From contig CCNC01000094.1 of NCBI GenBank assembly GCA_000824845.1, positions 1-64,000 on the forward strand: DNA of 64,000 nt, in the 5' to 3' direction. How positions within the stretch are numbered: position 1 is the first letter of the stretch; every line of letters starts with the position of its first letter. The stretch comes from Mesorhizobium sp. ORS 3359 (lineage in GTDB: Bacteria > Pseudomonadota > Alphaproteobacteria > Rhizobiales > Rhizobiaceae). The position numbers and the translations under genes are program-made. Below the pieces are notes generated by a model that was given only the letters and a program-made list of their open reading frames with translations, was not told where the DNA came from and made no database searches. Shown piece by piece: positions 22,445 to 31,577 of this stretch.

Positions 22445-22526
22445 TCGTCGCGCTTTGTTGGGTCTTTGGCTCGCAACCTGTTCGCCTTAGTGCTATGGCG
22501 CCGCTTTCAAACGGAAAAGCGTATCC

Positions 22527-23507
22527 ATGGCAGGTGTAGAACAGATCACGGTGGAGCCCGGCGAGGCGGGCATGCGGCTCGACCGCTGGTTCAAGGTCCA
22601 TTATCCGGGTCTCGGCTTTGGCCACCTGCAGAAGCTGTTGCGCTCGGGTCAGATCCGCATCGACGGCGGCAGGGCGAAGGCAGACACGCGCGTCGAGCCG
22701 GGCCAGACGGTGCGTATCCCGCCGCTCGACATCGACAAGAAAGGCGATGCGCCGCTTACCGGCCACTCGATCCGCAACCAGGGCGATGCCGACGTGCTCG
22801 CCAAGATGCTTCTGCACGAGGACCCGAAGGTCTTCGTCTTCAACAAGCCGGCCGGCCTGGCGGTGCAGGGCGGCTCGGGTGTCACCCGCAATGTCGACGA
22901 CATGCTGGAAGCCTGGCGCAACCAGAAGGGCGAGAAGCCGCGGCTTGTCCATCGCCTCGACCGCGACACGTCCGGGGTGCTGGTGGTTGCCCGCACGCGT
23001 CTTGCCGCGATGAAGCTTTCGGAGGCGTTCCGGGCGCGAGAGACCAAGAAGACCTACTGGGCGCTGGTCAAGGGCGTGCCGCCGAAACGCGAGGACAAGA
23101 TCTCGACCTGGCTGGTCAAGGAGGCGACGCCGGACGGCGACCGCGTGCGTGTCGCCAAGCATGGCGAGAAGGGCGCCGATCACGCCGTTTCCTACTATCG
23201 CGTCGTCGAGCAGGCAGCGCAGTCGCTGTCCTGGCTGGAGATGGAGCCCTATACCGGCCGCACGCATCAGCTTCGTGTCCACGCCGCCCATATCGGCTGC
23301 CCGATCATCGGCGACCCGAAATATTTCGAGGCCGATACCAACTGGGAATTCCCCGGGGGCATCCAGAACCGCCTGCATCTGCACGCCCGCCGCATCGTCA
23401 TCCCGCATCCGGACCAGGGCGTCATCGATGTGACGGCGCCGATGCCGCCGCATATGCGCCAGAGCTGGAACCTGCTCGGCTTCGACGAACAGAGCGCGGA
23501 GGACTAG
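22527..23507 (+). CDS. RluA-family 23S rRNA/tRNA pseudouridine synthase
   Basis: 326 aa. An S4 RNA-binding domain (about residues 12-70, with HLQKLLRSGQIRIDG) is followed by the catalytic domain with LVHRLDRDTSGVLVVA, whose Asp is the nucleophile, and EPYTGRTHQLRVHAAHIGCP. The layout is that of RluC/RluD, which modify 23S rRNA; which one it is cannot be decided from sequence alone. The stop is one base before the EamA gene start. Confidence 0.92.
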   Translation: MAGVEQITVEPGEAGMRLDRWFKVHYPGLGFGHLQKLLRSGQIRIDGGRAKADTRVEPGQTVRIPPLDIDKKGDAPLTGHSIRNQGDADVLAKMLLHEDPKVFVFNKPAGLAVQGGSGVTRNVDDMLEAWRNQKGEKPRLVHRLDRDTSGVLVVARTRLAAMKLSEAFRARETKKTYWALVKGVPPKREDKISTWLVKEATPDGDRVRVAKHGEKGADHAVSYYRVVEQAAQSLSWLEMEPYTGRTHQLRVHAAHIGCPIIGDPKYFEADTNWEFPGGIQNRLHLHARRIVIPHPDQGVIDVTAPMPPHMRQSWNLLGFDEQSAED

Positions 23508-23508
23508 A

Positions 23509-24426
23509 TTGACCATTGCGCCCGCACTGGATCGCCGTGACGCGGTCGACATGGCGGCAGCGGCCATCATGGTCGGGCTGACCTTCTCGTGGGGGCTGAA
23601 CTACGTCGCCGCCAAGATCTCCTACGCAGGCTACGATCCCGTGTTCGTCTCGATCGCACGTTCGCTCATCGGGGGAGCCTGCGTGCTTGGCTGGTGCCGG
23701 CTGCGCGGCATCAAGCTGTTCGAAACGGATGGAACGCTGGCCGCCGGCATCGTCGTCGGCGTGCTTTTCGGCATCGAGTTCCTGTGCCTCTACATCGGCC
23801 TCGAATACACGACCGTCGCCCGCAACACGCTGCTGGTCAACACCATGCCGTTCTGGGTGCTGATCGGCGGTCATTTCCTACTCGGCGAGCGCATCAACGC
23901 GCGCAAGCTCGGTGGGCTTGTCCTGGCCTTCTGCGGCCTGGTGGCCGTGTTCTCGGACGGCATTGTCGCGGGCAGCGACACGACCCTTCTGGGCGATCTG
24001 CTCAGCCTTGGTTCCGGCGTCCTGTGGGCGGCGACCAGCATCGTCATCAAGCGCTCGAAACTGGTGGCGACCAGCGCCGAGAAACTGCTGCTCTACCAAC
24101 TGGCAGGCGCGGCGATAGTCGGTTGCCTGGTGATGCCCTTCGCCGGCCCGCCCCTGCGCGCGGTTGCAACCTTGCCGACGCTGGCGCTGCTCTTTCAGTC
24201 TTTCTATATCGTGGCCTTCACCTATGTTTTGTGGTTCTGGTTGCTGCGGCGCTACCCCGCGTCCGGTCTGTCGAGCTTCGCCTTCCTGTCGCCGGTGTTC
24301 GGCGTCTTGTGCGGCGCGGTGGTCCTTGGTGAAGCGCCGACGACCAGGATATTCCTGGCGCTGGCCCTGATCGCCGCCGGTCTCCTCATCGTCAACCGGC
24401 CGGCGCGCAGGCAGCCGACAGTTTAG
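23509..24426 (+). CDS. EamA/DMT-family transporter (TTG start)
   Basis: 305 aa with about ten hydrophobic segments arranged as two EamA repeats (about residues 15-145 and 158-298). The TTG start is supported by GGAGGACTAGA directly upstream, at the end of the pseudouridine synthase gene. Members export amino acids or metabolites; the substrate is unknown. A predicted ATG at about codon 15 would cut the first helix, so the TTG is preferred. Confidence 0.85.
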   Translation: MTIAPALDRRDAVDMAAAAIMVGLTFSWGLNYVAAKISYAGYDPVFVSIARSLIGGACVLGWCRLRGIKLFETDGTLAAGIVVGVLFGIEFLCLYIGLEYTTVARNTLLVNTMPFWVLIGGHFLLGERINARKLGGLVLAFCGLVAVFSDGIVAGSDTTLLGDLLSLGSGVLWAATSIVIKRSKLVATSAEKLLLYQLAGAAIVGCLVMPFAGPPLRAVATLPTLALLFQSFYIVAFTYVLWFWLLRRYPASGLSSFAFLSPVFGVLCGAVVLGEAPTTRIFLALALIAAGLLIVNRPARRQPTV

Positions 24427-24436
24427 GGAGTTCGAC

Positions 24437-25228
24437 ATGCGCGACATCCTCGAAGACCTCGAAGCCGGAAAACTGCTTTCCGATCCCGATCCCGTACGTC
24501 GTGCCCAGATTCAGATGAAGACGCCGCTGCCGAAGCGTTTCTACAAGGCGGTTTCGGTCGTCCCGGTGGAAAACGGCTTTGCCGTTCATCTCGACGGCCG
24601 GCCGGTGCGCACGCCGGGCAAGGCCATGATGGTGTTGCCGACCGAAAGGGCTGCGGCACTCGTGGCCGACGAATTCAGCGCGCAGGCCGAGGTCATCGAC
24701 CCTGTGACCATGCCGGTCATGCGCCTCGTCAACACCGCCATCGATGGCGTCGCCTCCGACCCGCAGGCGGTGCTGGAAGATGTGCTGCGCTTCGCCTCGT
24801 CCGATCTGCTTTGCTACCGCGCCGACGGTCCGCAAGGTCTGGTCGATCGTCAGAACAAGCTGTGGGATCCGGTGCTGGACTGGGCACGCGGCAGCCTCGG
24901 CGCGCGCTTCAACCTTGCCGAAGGCGTCATCCATGTCGAGCAGCCGCGCGAAGCCATCGCCATCCTCGGCGCGCATCTCGGCCAGCGTTCCGAGCCGATG
25001 CGGCTGGCCGCGATCCATGTCATGACGGCGCTGACCGGTTCGGCGCTGCTGGCCTTGGCCGTGGATTTCGGCGAGTTGGACGCCGAGGAAGCTTGGGCAG
25101 CGGCCCATGTCGACGAGGACTGGCAGATCGAGCATTGGGGCCAGGATGCCGAGGCTGTGGCGCGTCGCTTGGCTCGCAAACGCGACATGATGGCGGCGGT
25201 CAGCCTGCTCGAGGCACTGCAAGGCTAA
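24437..25228 (+). CDS. ATP12-family F1-ATPase assembly chaperone
   Basis: 263 aa. The FYKAVSVVPVENGFAVHLDG and RPVRTPGKAMMVLPTERAAA segments (about residues 35-75) and the later SSDLLCYRADGP block are the ATP12 signature. In mitochondria ATP12 binds F1 alpha before assembly; alphaproteobacteria carry the ancestral form. It follows the transporter by 10 bases and is probably co-transcribed with it. Confidence 0.9.
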   Translation: MRDILEDLEAGKLLSDPDPVRRAQIQMKTPLPKRFYKAVSVVPVENGFAVHLDGRPVRTPGKAMMVLPTERAAALVADEFSAQAEVIDPVTMPVMRLVNTAIDGVASDPQAVLEDVLRFASSDLLCYRADGPQGLVDRQNKLWDPVLDWARGSLGARFNLAEGVIHVEQPREAIAILGAHLGQRSEPMRLAAIHVMTALTGSALLALAVDFGELDAEEAWAAAHVDEDWQIEHWGQDAEAVARRLARKRDMMAAVSLLEALQG

Positions 25229-25230
25229 AA

Positions 25231-25250
25231 GCAATTCCGCCTGGAATTGC
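25231..25250. repeat. Short intergenic palindrome
   Basis: GCAATTCC-GCCT-GGAATTGC is a perfect 8-bp inverted repeat directly after the ATP12 gene. The CAATTCC core recurs at 44685 within a longer element, so it belongs to the same intergenic repeat pool. Confidence 0.55.
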
Positions 25251-25490
25251 GTAAGACAAACAAATCTGGAGTGGACCGGCGACCCGCCGGAGTTCAGCCA
25301 CTCCAGGCGCACGCCGTTTTCGCAGCGCACCTAATACCAAAGTCATAATCCCATTGTCGCGGTGCCTTTCGCCCGCCCTTTCTGTCATTTTTTGCTTCGT
25401 TGGCTGCGTTTTGAGTCCGCTTTCGGAGGAACGCGAACGGTGGCGCGCAGCCAATAAAGGACAGACGGGATCTCACGGGAGGATATTCAA

Positions 25491-27380
25491 ATGGCAATGG
25501 CATCGGCCGCCGGCGGAACCAGCCGCGGCATGACGCGGGAGGAGAAGAAAGTCATCTTCGCCTCATCGCTCGGCACCGTTTTCGAATGGTATGATTTCTA
25601 TCTTTACGGCTCGCTGGCAGCCTTCATCGGCTCGACCTTCTTCAGTCCGGCGATCCCGGAGGCGACGCGCAACATCTTCGCGCTGCTGGCCTTTGCCGCC
25701 GGCTTCCTGGTGCGCCCGTTCGGCGCGCTTGTGTTCGGCCGCATCGGCGATCTCGTCGGCCGCAAGTACACATTCCTCGTCACCATGACGATCATGGGCC
25801 TGTCGACCTTCCTGGTCGGCCTGCTGCCAGGTTATGCGAGCTGGGGCATCGCGGCGCCGGTGATCCTGATCGGGCTGCGCATGCTGCAGGGCCTGGCGCT
25901 CGGCGGCGAATATGGCGGCGCCGCGACCTATGTCGCCGAGCATGCGCCGGACGACCGCCGCGGTTACTACACCTCATGGATCCAGACCACGGCGACGCTC
26001 GGCCTGTTCCTGTCGCTCGTCGTCATCCTGATCGTGCAGGCCTCGCTCAGCAAGGAAACTTACGCGTCTTGGGGCTGGCGCATTCCCTTCATCGTCTCGT
26101 TTTTCCTGCTCGCCGTTTCGGTCTGGATTCGGCTGTCGCTGTCGGAGTCGCCGACCTTCCAGCGTATGAAGGACGAGGGTAAGGGCTCCAAGGCGCCGCT
26201 GACGGAGGCGTTCGGCCAGTGGAAAAACGCCAAGATCGCCCTTCTGGCGCTGCTTGGCCTCACCGCCGGCCAGGCCGTGATCTGGTACAATGGCCAGTTC
26301 TACGCCCTGTTCTTCCTCACCAACGTGCTGAAGGTCGACGCGCAGTCGGTCAACATCATGATCGCCATCGCGCTTGCCATCGGCTCGATCTTCTTCGTCG
26401 TGTTCGGCTGGCTGTCCGACAAGATCGGCCGCAAGCCGATCATCATGGCCGGGCTGGCTTTGGGCATCGTCTGCACTTTCCCGCTGTTCAAGGCGTTGAC
26501 CTCGGCCGCCAACCCGGCTCTTGCCACCGCCCAGCAGAACACCCGCGCGACGGTGACGGCGGCTCCCGGCGACTGCAGGTTCCAGTTCAACCCGGTCGGC
26601 ACGGCGAAGTTCACGACATCCTGCGATATCGCGACCTCGTTCCTGACCAAGAACTCGGTGCCATACGACGTCGTCACGACGGCCGCGCCTGGAACTGCGG
26701 CCACGGTCAAGATCGGCAACGAGACGGTGGAGTCTTATGACGCCGTTGCGGCCGGCGATCAGGCCAAGGCCAAGGAGGCGGCCTTCCAGAAGGCGGTGAA
26801 CATGTCGCTGAAGGACAGCGGCTATCCGCTGAAGCGCGCCGCGGCCAAGGTGGCGGACCAGAAGCTCGACGCCTTCATCGCGGCCAATCCGGAACTGAAG
26901 CTGGACGCCGCGGCCATTCGCGGCGGCGAGAAGGCGACGGTGAAGACCGATCAGGCGGTCGCCGACAAGATCCTGACCAAGGACGAGGCGGCCGGCGCGT
27001 CGGAAGTCACCGTCTACACCATACCGGGCGGCGGCGCGTTCGCCATGTTCGCCGATCCGGCGGCCATCAACTGGCCGATGACAATCGGCATCCTGTTCAT
27101 CTTGGTGCTGTTCGTGACCATGGTCTATGGGCCGATCGCCGCGATCCTGGTCGAAATGTTCCCGACCCGTATCCGTTACACCGGCATGTCGCTGCCTTAC
27201 CATATCGGCAACGGCTGGTTCGGCGGCCTGCTGCCCGCGACCGTGTTCGCGCTCAGCGCCTACAAGGGCGATATCTACTACGGCCTCTGGTACCCGGTGA
27301 TCATCGCAGCGATGTCGCTGATCATCGGCATGATCTTCGTCAGGGATACGCTCGGCACCGACTTGCACGCCAAGGACTGA
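25491..27380 (+). CDS. MFS transporter (metabolite:H+ symporter type) with a large inserted periplasmic domain
   Basis: 629 aa; the family is usually 430-550. The first half is a classic metabolite:H+ symporter: TVFEWYDFYLYGSLAA in helix 1, GRIGDLVGRKYTF loop motif, and GLALGGEYGGAATYVAEH. A second GWLSDKIGRKP loop is at about residues 306-316. Between helices about 8 and 9 lies an extra ~190-residue hydrophilic segment (residues 338-528) containing only two cysteines (362 and 378). By topology it faces the periplasm. The C-terminal helices (MVYGPIAAILVEMFPTRIRY) complete the fold. The substrate could be an organic acid or betaine; it is not determined. Confidence 0.88.
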   Translation: MAMASAAGGTSRGMTREEKKVIFASSLGTVFEWYDFYLYGSLAAFIGSTFFSPAIPEATRNIFALLAFAAGFLVRPFGALVFGRIGDLVGRKYTFLVTMTIMGLSTFLVGLLPGYASWGIAAPVILIGLRMLQGLALGGEYGGAATYVAEHAPDDRRGYYTSWIQTTATLGLFLSLVVILIVQASLSKETYASWGWRIPFIVSFFLLAVSVWIRLSLSESPTFQRMKDEGKGSKAPLTEAFGQWKNAKIALLALLGLTAGQAVIWYNGQFYALFFLTNVLKVDAQSVNIMIAIALAIGSIFFVVFGWLSDKIGRKPIIMAGLALGIVCTFPLFKALTSAANPALATAQQNTRATVTAAPGDCRFQFNPVGTAKFTTSCDIATSFLTKNSVPYDVVTTAAPGTAATVKIGNETVESYDAVAAGDQAKAKEAAFQKAVNMSLKDSGYPLKRAAAKVADQKLDAFIAANPELKLDAAAIRGGEKATVKTDQAVADKILTKDEAAGASEVTVYTIPGGGAFAMFADPAAINWPMTIGILFILVLFVTMVYGPIAAILVEMFPTRIRYTGMSLPYHIGNGWFGGLLPATVFALSAYKGDIYYGLWYPVIIAAMSLIIGMIFVRDTLGTDLHAKD

Positions 27381-27402
27381 CCTCGGTCGTCTGCTCGACA
27401 AG

Positions 27403-27436
27403 AAAGCCCGGCGCGAGCGATCGCGCCGGGCTTTTT
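27403..27436 (+). terminator. Terminator of the MFS transporter gene
   Basis: AAAGCCCGGCGCGA pairs with TCGCGCCGGGCTTT around GCGA and is followed by T residues. It starts 23 bases after the stop. The A run on the left arm could also let it work on the minus strand for the gene ending at 27562. Confidence 0.85.
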
Positions 27437-27451
27437 CGTCCATAAAACCTA

Positions 27452-27555
27452 ATGCATGTCGCTCAGAAGTGGGTAGCGGTTCTGGGACAACGACATGCAT
27501 CAAAACAAAGACTTAAAGCGCGTCGCCTGATCCATTTCAGCGCGACGCGCTTTAA
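27452..27555. repeat. Composite intergenic repeat (two adjacent palindromes)
   Basis: The first palindrome has arms ATGCATGTCG...CGACATGCAT with an inner AGAA/TTCT pairing. The second has arms TTAAAGCGCGTCGC...GCGCGACGCGCTTTAA. Both arms are nearly perfect. The two-module layout fits the mosaic elements dispersed in Mesorhizobium genomes. It separates the MFS gene from the gstI-like gene. Confidence 0.7.
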
Positions 27556-27561
27556 GGGCGA

Positions 27562-27753
27562 TCAGCTCTTGCGCTGATTTTCTTCCTCGACGGCTGCTTC
27601 GTGATACCAGCCGTCAAAGTCGGCGTGCTCGCTGCGAAGCGTCGCAAGCTCTGCCGCGAATTTCGCCTTGGCGCCTAAATTTGAGGCAGACTTGCGTCCT
27701 GCCAGCGGGAACATCAGGATTTTGGCCGACGGACGCGTTTGCATGACCTGCAT
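27562..27753 (-). CDS. gstI: GstI-like small protein, probable translational inhibitor of glnII
   Basis: A 63-aa protein starting at the ATG at 27753, which has AAGGAGG six bases upstream. The frame stays open further upstream but that part is not plausible coding. The product is basic in its first half (RPSAKILMFPLAGRKSASN) and acidic at the C-terminus. In Rhizobium leguminosarum, gstI is a small gene divergently transcribed from glnII; as I recall it encodes a 63-residue protein that blocks glnII translation when nitrogen is ample. The size, orientation and position here match exactly. I have no alignment, so the identity rests on context and length. Confidence 0.72.
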   Translation of the reverse strand: MQVMQTRPSAKILMFPLAGRKSASNLGAKAKFAAELATLRSEHADFDGWYHEAAVEEENQRKS

Positions 27754-27855
27754 TGGCGACCTCCTTGTTTGTCTAGGGACTTGCCGATTCAACTTAGTAA
27801 GCAAGATAGGTTCTGCGACTCGTTTAGGCAATATGCCTACAAAAAGATCATTATT

Positions 27856-27872
27856 TGCCAATTATTTATGCA
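27856..27872. promoter_or_regulatory. Candidate NtrC enhancer site for glnII
   Basis: TGC-N11-GCA has the outer bases of the NtrC consensus (TGCACY-N5-GGTGCA) but lacks the inner ones. It is about 100 bp upstream of the sigma-54 promoter, a normal enhancer distance. A site of the same form lies upstream of glnB at 31436. Weak alone, supported by pairing with a good promoter. Confidence 0.35.
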
Positions 27873-27968
27873 GAAATCTCGATTGAGCGATCCGAGCGCA
27901 TTATTGAGGCGGCTGAGCAAAATCCACGTGTTGCCGCGACCATTTTGCCGCACCCACCGGCGGCGGAG

Positions 27969-27984
27969 TGGCATACGAATTGCT
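27969..27984 (+). promoter_or_regulatory. Sigma-54 promoter of glnII
   Basis: TGGCATACGAATTGCT matches the -24/-12 consensus TGGCACG-N4-TTGCT with only the sixth and seventh bases differing. The expected transcription start is near 27996, giving a leader of about 67 nt. NtrC/RpoN control of glnII is known in rhizobia. Confidence 0.85.
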
Positions 27985-27999
27985 TTTTAACCATCGGCA

Positions 28000-28041
28000 G
28001 GCCGGCAAGCCCGGCCGTGCGTTGACGCCGCTTGCGGCGTC
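28000..28041 (+). ncRNA. Structured 5' leader of glnII (two hairpins)
   Basis: GGCCGG-CAAGC-CCGGCC (28000-28016) is followed by GACGCCGC-TT-GCGGCGTC (28024-28041), both perfect stems. They lie between the predicted start point and the glnII ribosome binding site (GAGAGGCA). Such a folded leader is the likely place where a GstI-like inhibitor would act; this is inferred. It is not a known riboswitch class. Confidence 0.5.
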
Positions 28042-28062
28042 CTAGCAACGAGAGGCACTGGA

Positions 28063-29100
28063 ATGACCAAATACAAGCTCGAGTATATCTGGCTCGACGG
28101 ATATGTCCCGACCCCCAGCCTGCGCGGCAAGACCCAGATTAAGGAGTTTGCCGAGTTCCCGACGCTTGAGCAGCTGCCGCTGTGGGGCTTCGATGGCTCG
28201 TCCACCAACCAAGCCGAGGGCCACAGCTCCGACTGCGTGCTGAAGCCCGTCGCCGTGTACCCGGATCCGGCCCGCACCAATGGCGTGCTGGTCATGTGCG
28301 AAGTCATGATGCCCGATGGCGTGACGCCGCACGTCTCCAACAAGCGCGCCACCATCCTCGACGACGAGGGCGCCTGGTTCGGCTTCGAGCAGGAGTATTT
28401 CTTCTATAAGGACGGCCGTCCGCTCGGCTTCCCCGAGAGCGGCTACCCGGCGCCGCAGGGCCCGTACTACACCGGCGTCGGCTACAAGAATGTCGGCGAT
28501 GTCGCCCGCACGATCGTCGAGGAGCATCTCGACCTCTGCCTTGCCGCCGGCATCAACCATGAAGGCATCAACGCCGAAGTGGCGAAGGGCCAGTGGGAAT
28601 TCCAGATCTTCGGCAAGGGTTCCAAAAAGGCCGCCGACCAGATGTGGATGGCTCGCTACCTGCTGCTGCGCCTGACCGAGAAATACGGCATCGACATCGA
28701 GTTCCACTGCAAGCCGCTGGGTGATACCGACTGGAACGGCTCGGGCATGCACGCCAACTTCTCCACCGCCTATATGCGCGAAGTTGGCGGCAAGGCCTAT
28801 TTCGAGGCGCTGATGGCGCAGTTCGACAAGAACCTGATGGACCACATCGCCGTCTACGGTCCGGACAACGACAAGCGCCTGACCGGCAAGCACGAGACCG
28901 CGCCGTGGAACAAGTTCTCCTATGGCGTCGCCGACCGCGGCGCCTCAATCCGCGTGCCGCATTCCTTCGTCAAGAACGACTACAAGGGCTATCTGGAAGA
29001 CCGTCGCCCGAACTCGCAGGGCGACCCCTACCAGATCGCTTCGCAGATCCTGAAGACGATCTCGCAGGTTTCGACCGACGCCGTTTCGGCTGCCGCCTGA
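28063..29100 (+). CDS. glnII: Glutamine synthetase type II
   Basis: 345 aa, the length of the eukaryote-like GSII found in rhizobia and actinomycetes. It starts TKYKLEYIWLDGYVPTP, and has WGFDGSSTNQAEGHSSDC at about residue 47 and GINAEVAKGQWEFQIFGKG at about 167, the family's active-site segments. It makes glutamine from glutamate, ammonia and ATP. GSII has no adenylylation Tyr and is heat-labile in known members. It is transcribed from a sigma-54 promoter, converges on glnA and has a gstI-like gene behind it. Confidence 0.97.
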   Translation: MTKYKLEYIWLDGYVPTPSLRGKTQIKEFAEFPTLEQLPLWGFDGSSTNQAEGHSSDCVLKPVAVYPDPARTNGVLVMCEVMMPDGVTPHVSNKRATILDDEGAWFGFEQEYFFYKDGRPLGFPESGYPAPQGPYYTGVGYKNVGDVARTIVEEHLDLCLAAGINHEGINAEVAKGQWEFQIFGKGSKKAADQMWMARYLLLRLTEKYGIDIEFHCKPLGDTDWNGSGMHANFSTAYMREVGGKAYFEALMAQFDKNLMDHIAVYGPDNDKRLTGKHETAPWNKFSYGVADRGASIRVPHSFVKNDYKGYLEDRRPNSQGDPYQIASQILKTISQVSTDAVSAAA

Positions 29101-29147
29101 TCATCGAGGGGCGGGCCTCGCCCGCGCCTCGTAAGTTTCAATTGTCG

Positions 29148-29179
29148 AAAGCCCTGGCGTTCTTCGCCGGGGCTTTTTT
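29148..29179 (+). terminator. Terminator of glnII
   Basis: AAAGCCCTGGCG pairs with CGCCGGGGCTTT around TTCTT, with a T run at the end. It lies 48 bases after the glnII stop. Confidence 0.85.
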
Positions 29180-29363
29180 CATGCAAACAACCGGCGGGAA
29201 TGTTTTGCCTCCCGCCGCCGTCAGCGGCGGCAACGCCACGCGATTGAGCGCCGCGACCACTTTGGCATGACTGCTGCTTCTGCAGCGGCGGACCGGGCCG
29301 GATGCTGCATGGCTCCGATGGGTTAGCGGAAAGGCGACAGCCCTCCGATGGACCGCCCATGTG

Positions 29364-29386
29364 AAAACCCCGGCGAAACGCCGGGG
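29364..29386 (-). terminator. Terminator of glnA (minus strand)
   Basis: Read on the minus strand, CCCCGGCG-TTT-CGCCGGGG is followed by TTTT. It lies 35 bases after the glnA stop. Confidence 0.85.
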
Positions 29387-29421
29387 TCCGTCTTTGTCGC
29401 CGATGCGGAGAAGTTCGGTCG

Positions 29422-30831
29422 TCAGACCGAATAGTACATGTCATACTCGACCGGATGCGGGGTCATTTCGAAGCGCATCACCTCGGCCATCTTGAGTTCG
29501 ATATACGCATCGATTTGATCGTCGTCGAAGACGCCGCCGGCCTTCAGGAATCCGCGATCCTTGTCGAGGTTCTGCAACGCCTCGCGCAGCGAGCCGCAGA
29601 CGGTCGGGATCTTCTTCAGCTCCTTCGGCGGCAGGTCGTAAAGGTCCTTGTCCATCGGCTGTCCCGGATGGATCTTGTTCTTGATGCCGTCGAGGCCGGC
29701 CATCAGCATGGCGGCGAAGCCGAGATAGGGGTTCGCGCCCGGATCGGGGAAGCGGACCTCGACGCGCTTCGACTTCGGCGAGGAGCCGAACGGAATGCGG
29801 CAGGAAGCCGAGCGGTTGCGCGCCGAATAGGCGAGCAGCACCGGCGCCTCATAGCCCGGCACCAGACGCTTGTAGGAGTTGGTCAGCGGGTTGGTGAAGG
29901 CGTTGATCGCCTTGGCGTGCTTGATGATGCCGCCGATGTAATAGAGGCAGGTTTCGGAGAGGCCCGCATATTCGTTGCCGGCGAAGGTCGGCTTGCCGCC
30001 CTTCCAGATCGACTGGTGCACATGCATGCCCGAGCCGTTGTCGCCGAACACCGGCTTCGGCATGAAGGTGGCGGTCTTGCCGTAGGCATTGGCGACCTGG
30101 TGCACGACATACTTGTAGATCAGCATCTTGTCGGCGTTGCGCACCAGCGTGTCGAACTTGATGCCGAGCTCATGCTGGGCGGCGGCGACTTCGTGGTGGT
30201 GCTTCTCGACGCGCACGCCCATCTCGGCCAGCACTGTCAGCATTTCGGAGCGCATATCCTGGGCGGAATCGATCGGCGGCACGGGGAAGTAGCCGCCCTT
30301 GATGCGCGGACGGTGGCCGAGATTGCCGGTCTCGTAGTCGGTGTCGTCATTGGACGGCAGTTCGGTGGAGTCCAGACGGAAACCGGTGTTGTAGGGGTCC
30401 GCCTTGTACTTCACGTCGTCGAACACGAAGAACTCGGCTTCGGGGCCGACATAGATGGTGTCGCCGATGCCTTCCGACTTCATGTAGGCCTCGGCCTTCT
30501 TGGCGGTGCCGCGCGGATCGCGGTTGTAGGCCTCGCCCGAGATCGGATCGAGGATGTCGCACAGGATGACCATGGTCGACTGCGCGAAGAACGGATCCAT
30601 GTGGACGGTATCCGTGTCGGGCATCAGCACCATGTCGGACTCGTTGATTGCCTTCCAGCCGGCGATCGAGGAGCCGTCGAACATGACGCCATCGGCGAAC
30701 ATGTCTTCCTCGACCTCGACGACATCCATCGTCACATGCTGCAGCTTGCCGCGTGGATCGGTGAAGCGCAGGTCGACGAACTTCACGTCGTTGTCCTTGA
30801 TCTGCTTCATGATGTCTTTGGCTGTCGTCAT
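29422..30831 (-). CDS. glnA: Glutamine synthetase type I
   Basis: 469 aa from the ATG whose first base is 30831 ([20 protein letters not shown]). In-frame residues further upstream are not conserved. It has the GSI signatures: [14 protein letters not shown] (here [12 protein letters not shown]), the ATP-binding [12 protein letters not shown], and the adenylylation site [17 protein letters not shown], whose Tyr corresponds to Tyr397 of E. coli. The enzyme forms a dodecamer and is switched off by GlnE-type adenylylation. It lies 61 bases after glnB and is probably co-transcribed with it. Confidence 0.98.
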   Translation of the reverse strand: MTTAKDIMKQIKDNDVKFVDLRFTDPRGKLQHVTMDVVEVEEDMFADGVMFDGSSIAGWKAINESDMVLMPDTDTVHMDPFFAQSTMVILCDILDPISGEAYNRDPRGTAKKAEAYMKSEGIGDTIYVGPEAEFFVFDDVKYKADPYNTGFRLDSTELPSNDDTDYETGNLGHRPRIKGGYFPVPPIDSAQDMRSEMLTVLAEMGVRVEKHHHEVAAAQHELGIKFDTLVRNADKMLIYKYVVHQVANAYGKTATFMPKPVFGDNGSGMHVHQSIWKGGKPTFAGNEYAGLSETCLYYIGGIIKHAKAINAFTNPLTNSYKRLVPGYEAPVLLAYSARNRSASCRIPFGSSPKSKRVEVRFPDPGANPYLGFAAMLMAGLDGIKNKIHPGQPMDKDLYDLPPKELKKIPTVCGSLREALQNLDKDRGFLKAGGVFDDDQIDAYIELKMAEVMRFEMTPHPVEYDMYYSV

Positions 30832-30892
30832 GTCATGTATCCCTGTGTGATGACGTGTTTTTGATGATGACGTTGCAGAAAGATGGGGGGCG

Positions 30893-31411
<519 letters not shown>

Positions 31412-31435
31412 CTATACATCGCCCCTCCTCAATCC

Positions 31436-31452
31436 TGCATAAAAAATGGGCA
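31436..31452. promoter_or_regulatory. Candidate NtrC enhancer site for glnBA
   Basis: TGCATAAAAAATGGGCA fits TGC-N11-GCA and shares extra bases with TGCACY-N5-GGTGCA (the fourth A and a GG before the last CA). It lies about 130 bp upstream of the -24 element of the glnB promoter. Confidence 0.4.
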
Positions 31453-31577
31453 GGAAGCGCAAATAGCAATCAGACCCCTCTCGGATGCGGCCACATCTGC
31501 AAACGATGCGCGGCCGCGGCGGTTTGCTTCGAACCGAAAACTGGACAATGCTTGATCGCACGGAGATCGGCAATCCC

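Larger units (their letters stand above)
27754..28062. promoter_or_regulatory. gstI-glnII divergent control region
   Basis: The 309-bp spacer between the two divergent starts holds an AT-rich middle (27825-27895) that is unusual in this genome. It contains a perfect TAGGCA-ATA-TGCCTA palindrome at 27825-27839, a TGC-N11-GCA motif at 27856-27872, a sigma-54 promoter at 27969-27984, and two hairpins in the glnII leader (28000-28041). The TAGGCA palindrome lies about 72 bp upstream of the gstI start and may belong to its promoter. Confidence 0.7.
29101..29421. other. Convergent spacer between glnII and glnA
   Basis: 321 bp with no gene. It contains the glnII terminator (29148-29179), a short GC-rich hairpin (GCCGCCG/CGGCGGC arms near 29213-29232), and the glnA terminator on the minus strand (29364-29386). 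The rest, about 29235-29360, holds nothing that I recognise. Confidence 0.7.

Noticed and set aside
27452..27555. Composite palindrome read as a CRISPR or IS end
   Set aside because: There are no direct repeats with spacers, no transposase and no target duplication; it fits intergenic mosaic repeats.
28000..28041. glnII leader as a known riboswitch
   Set aside because: It is two simple hairpins and has no core sequence of glutamine, SAM, cobalamin, TPP or other known classes.
29455..30864. A 469-codon plus-strand frame opposite glnA
   Set aside because: Same length as glnA by chance mirror of GC-rich codons; glnA is certain.
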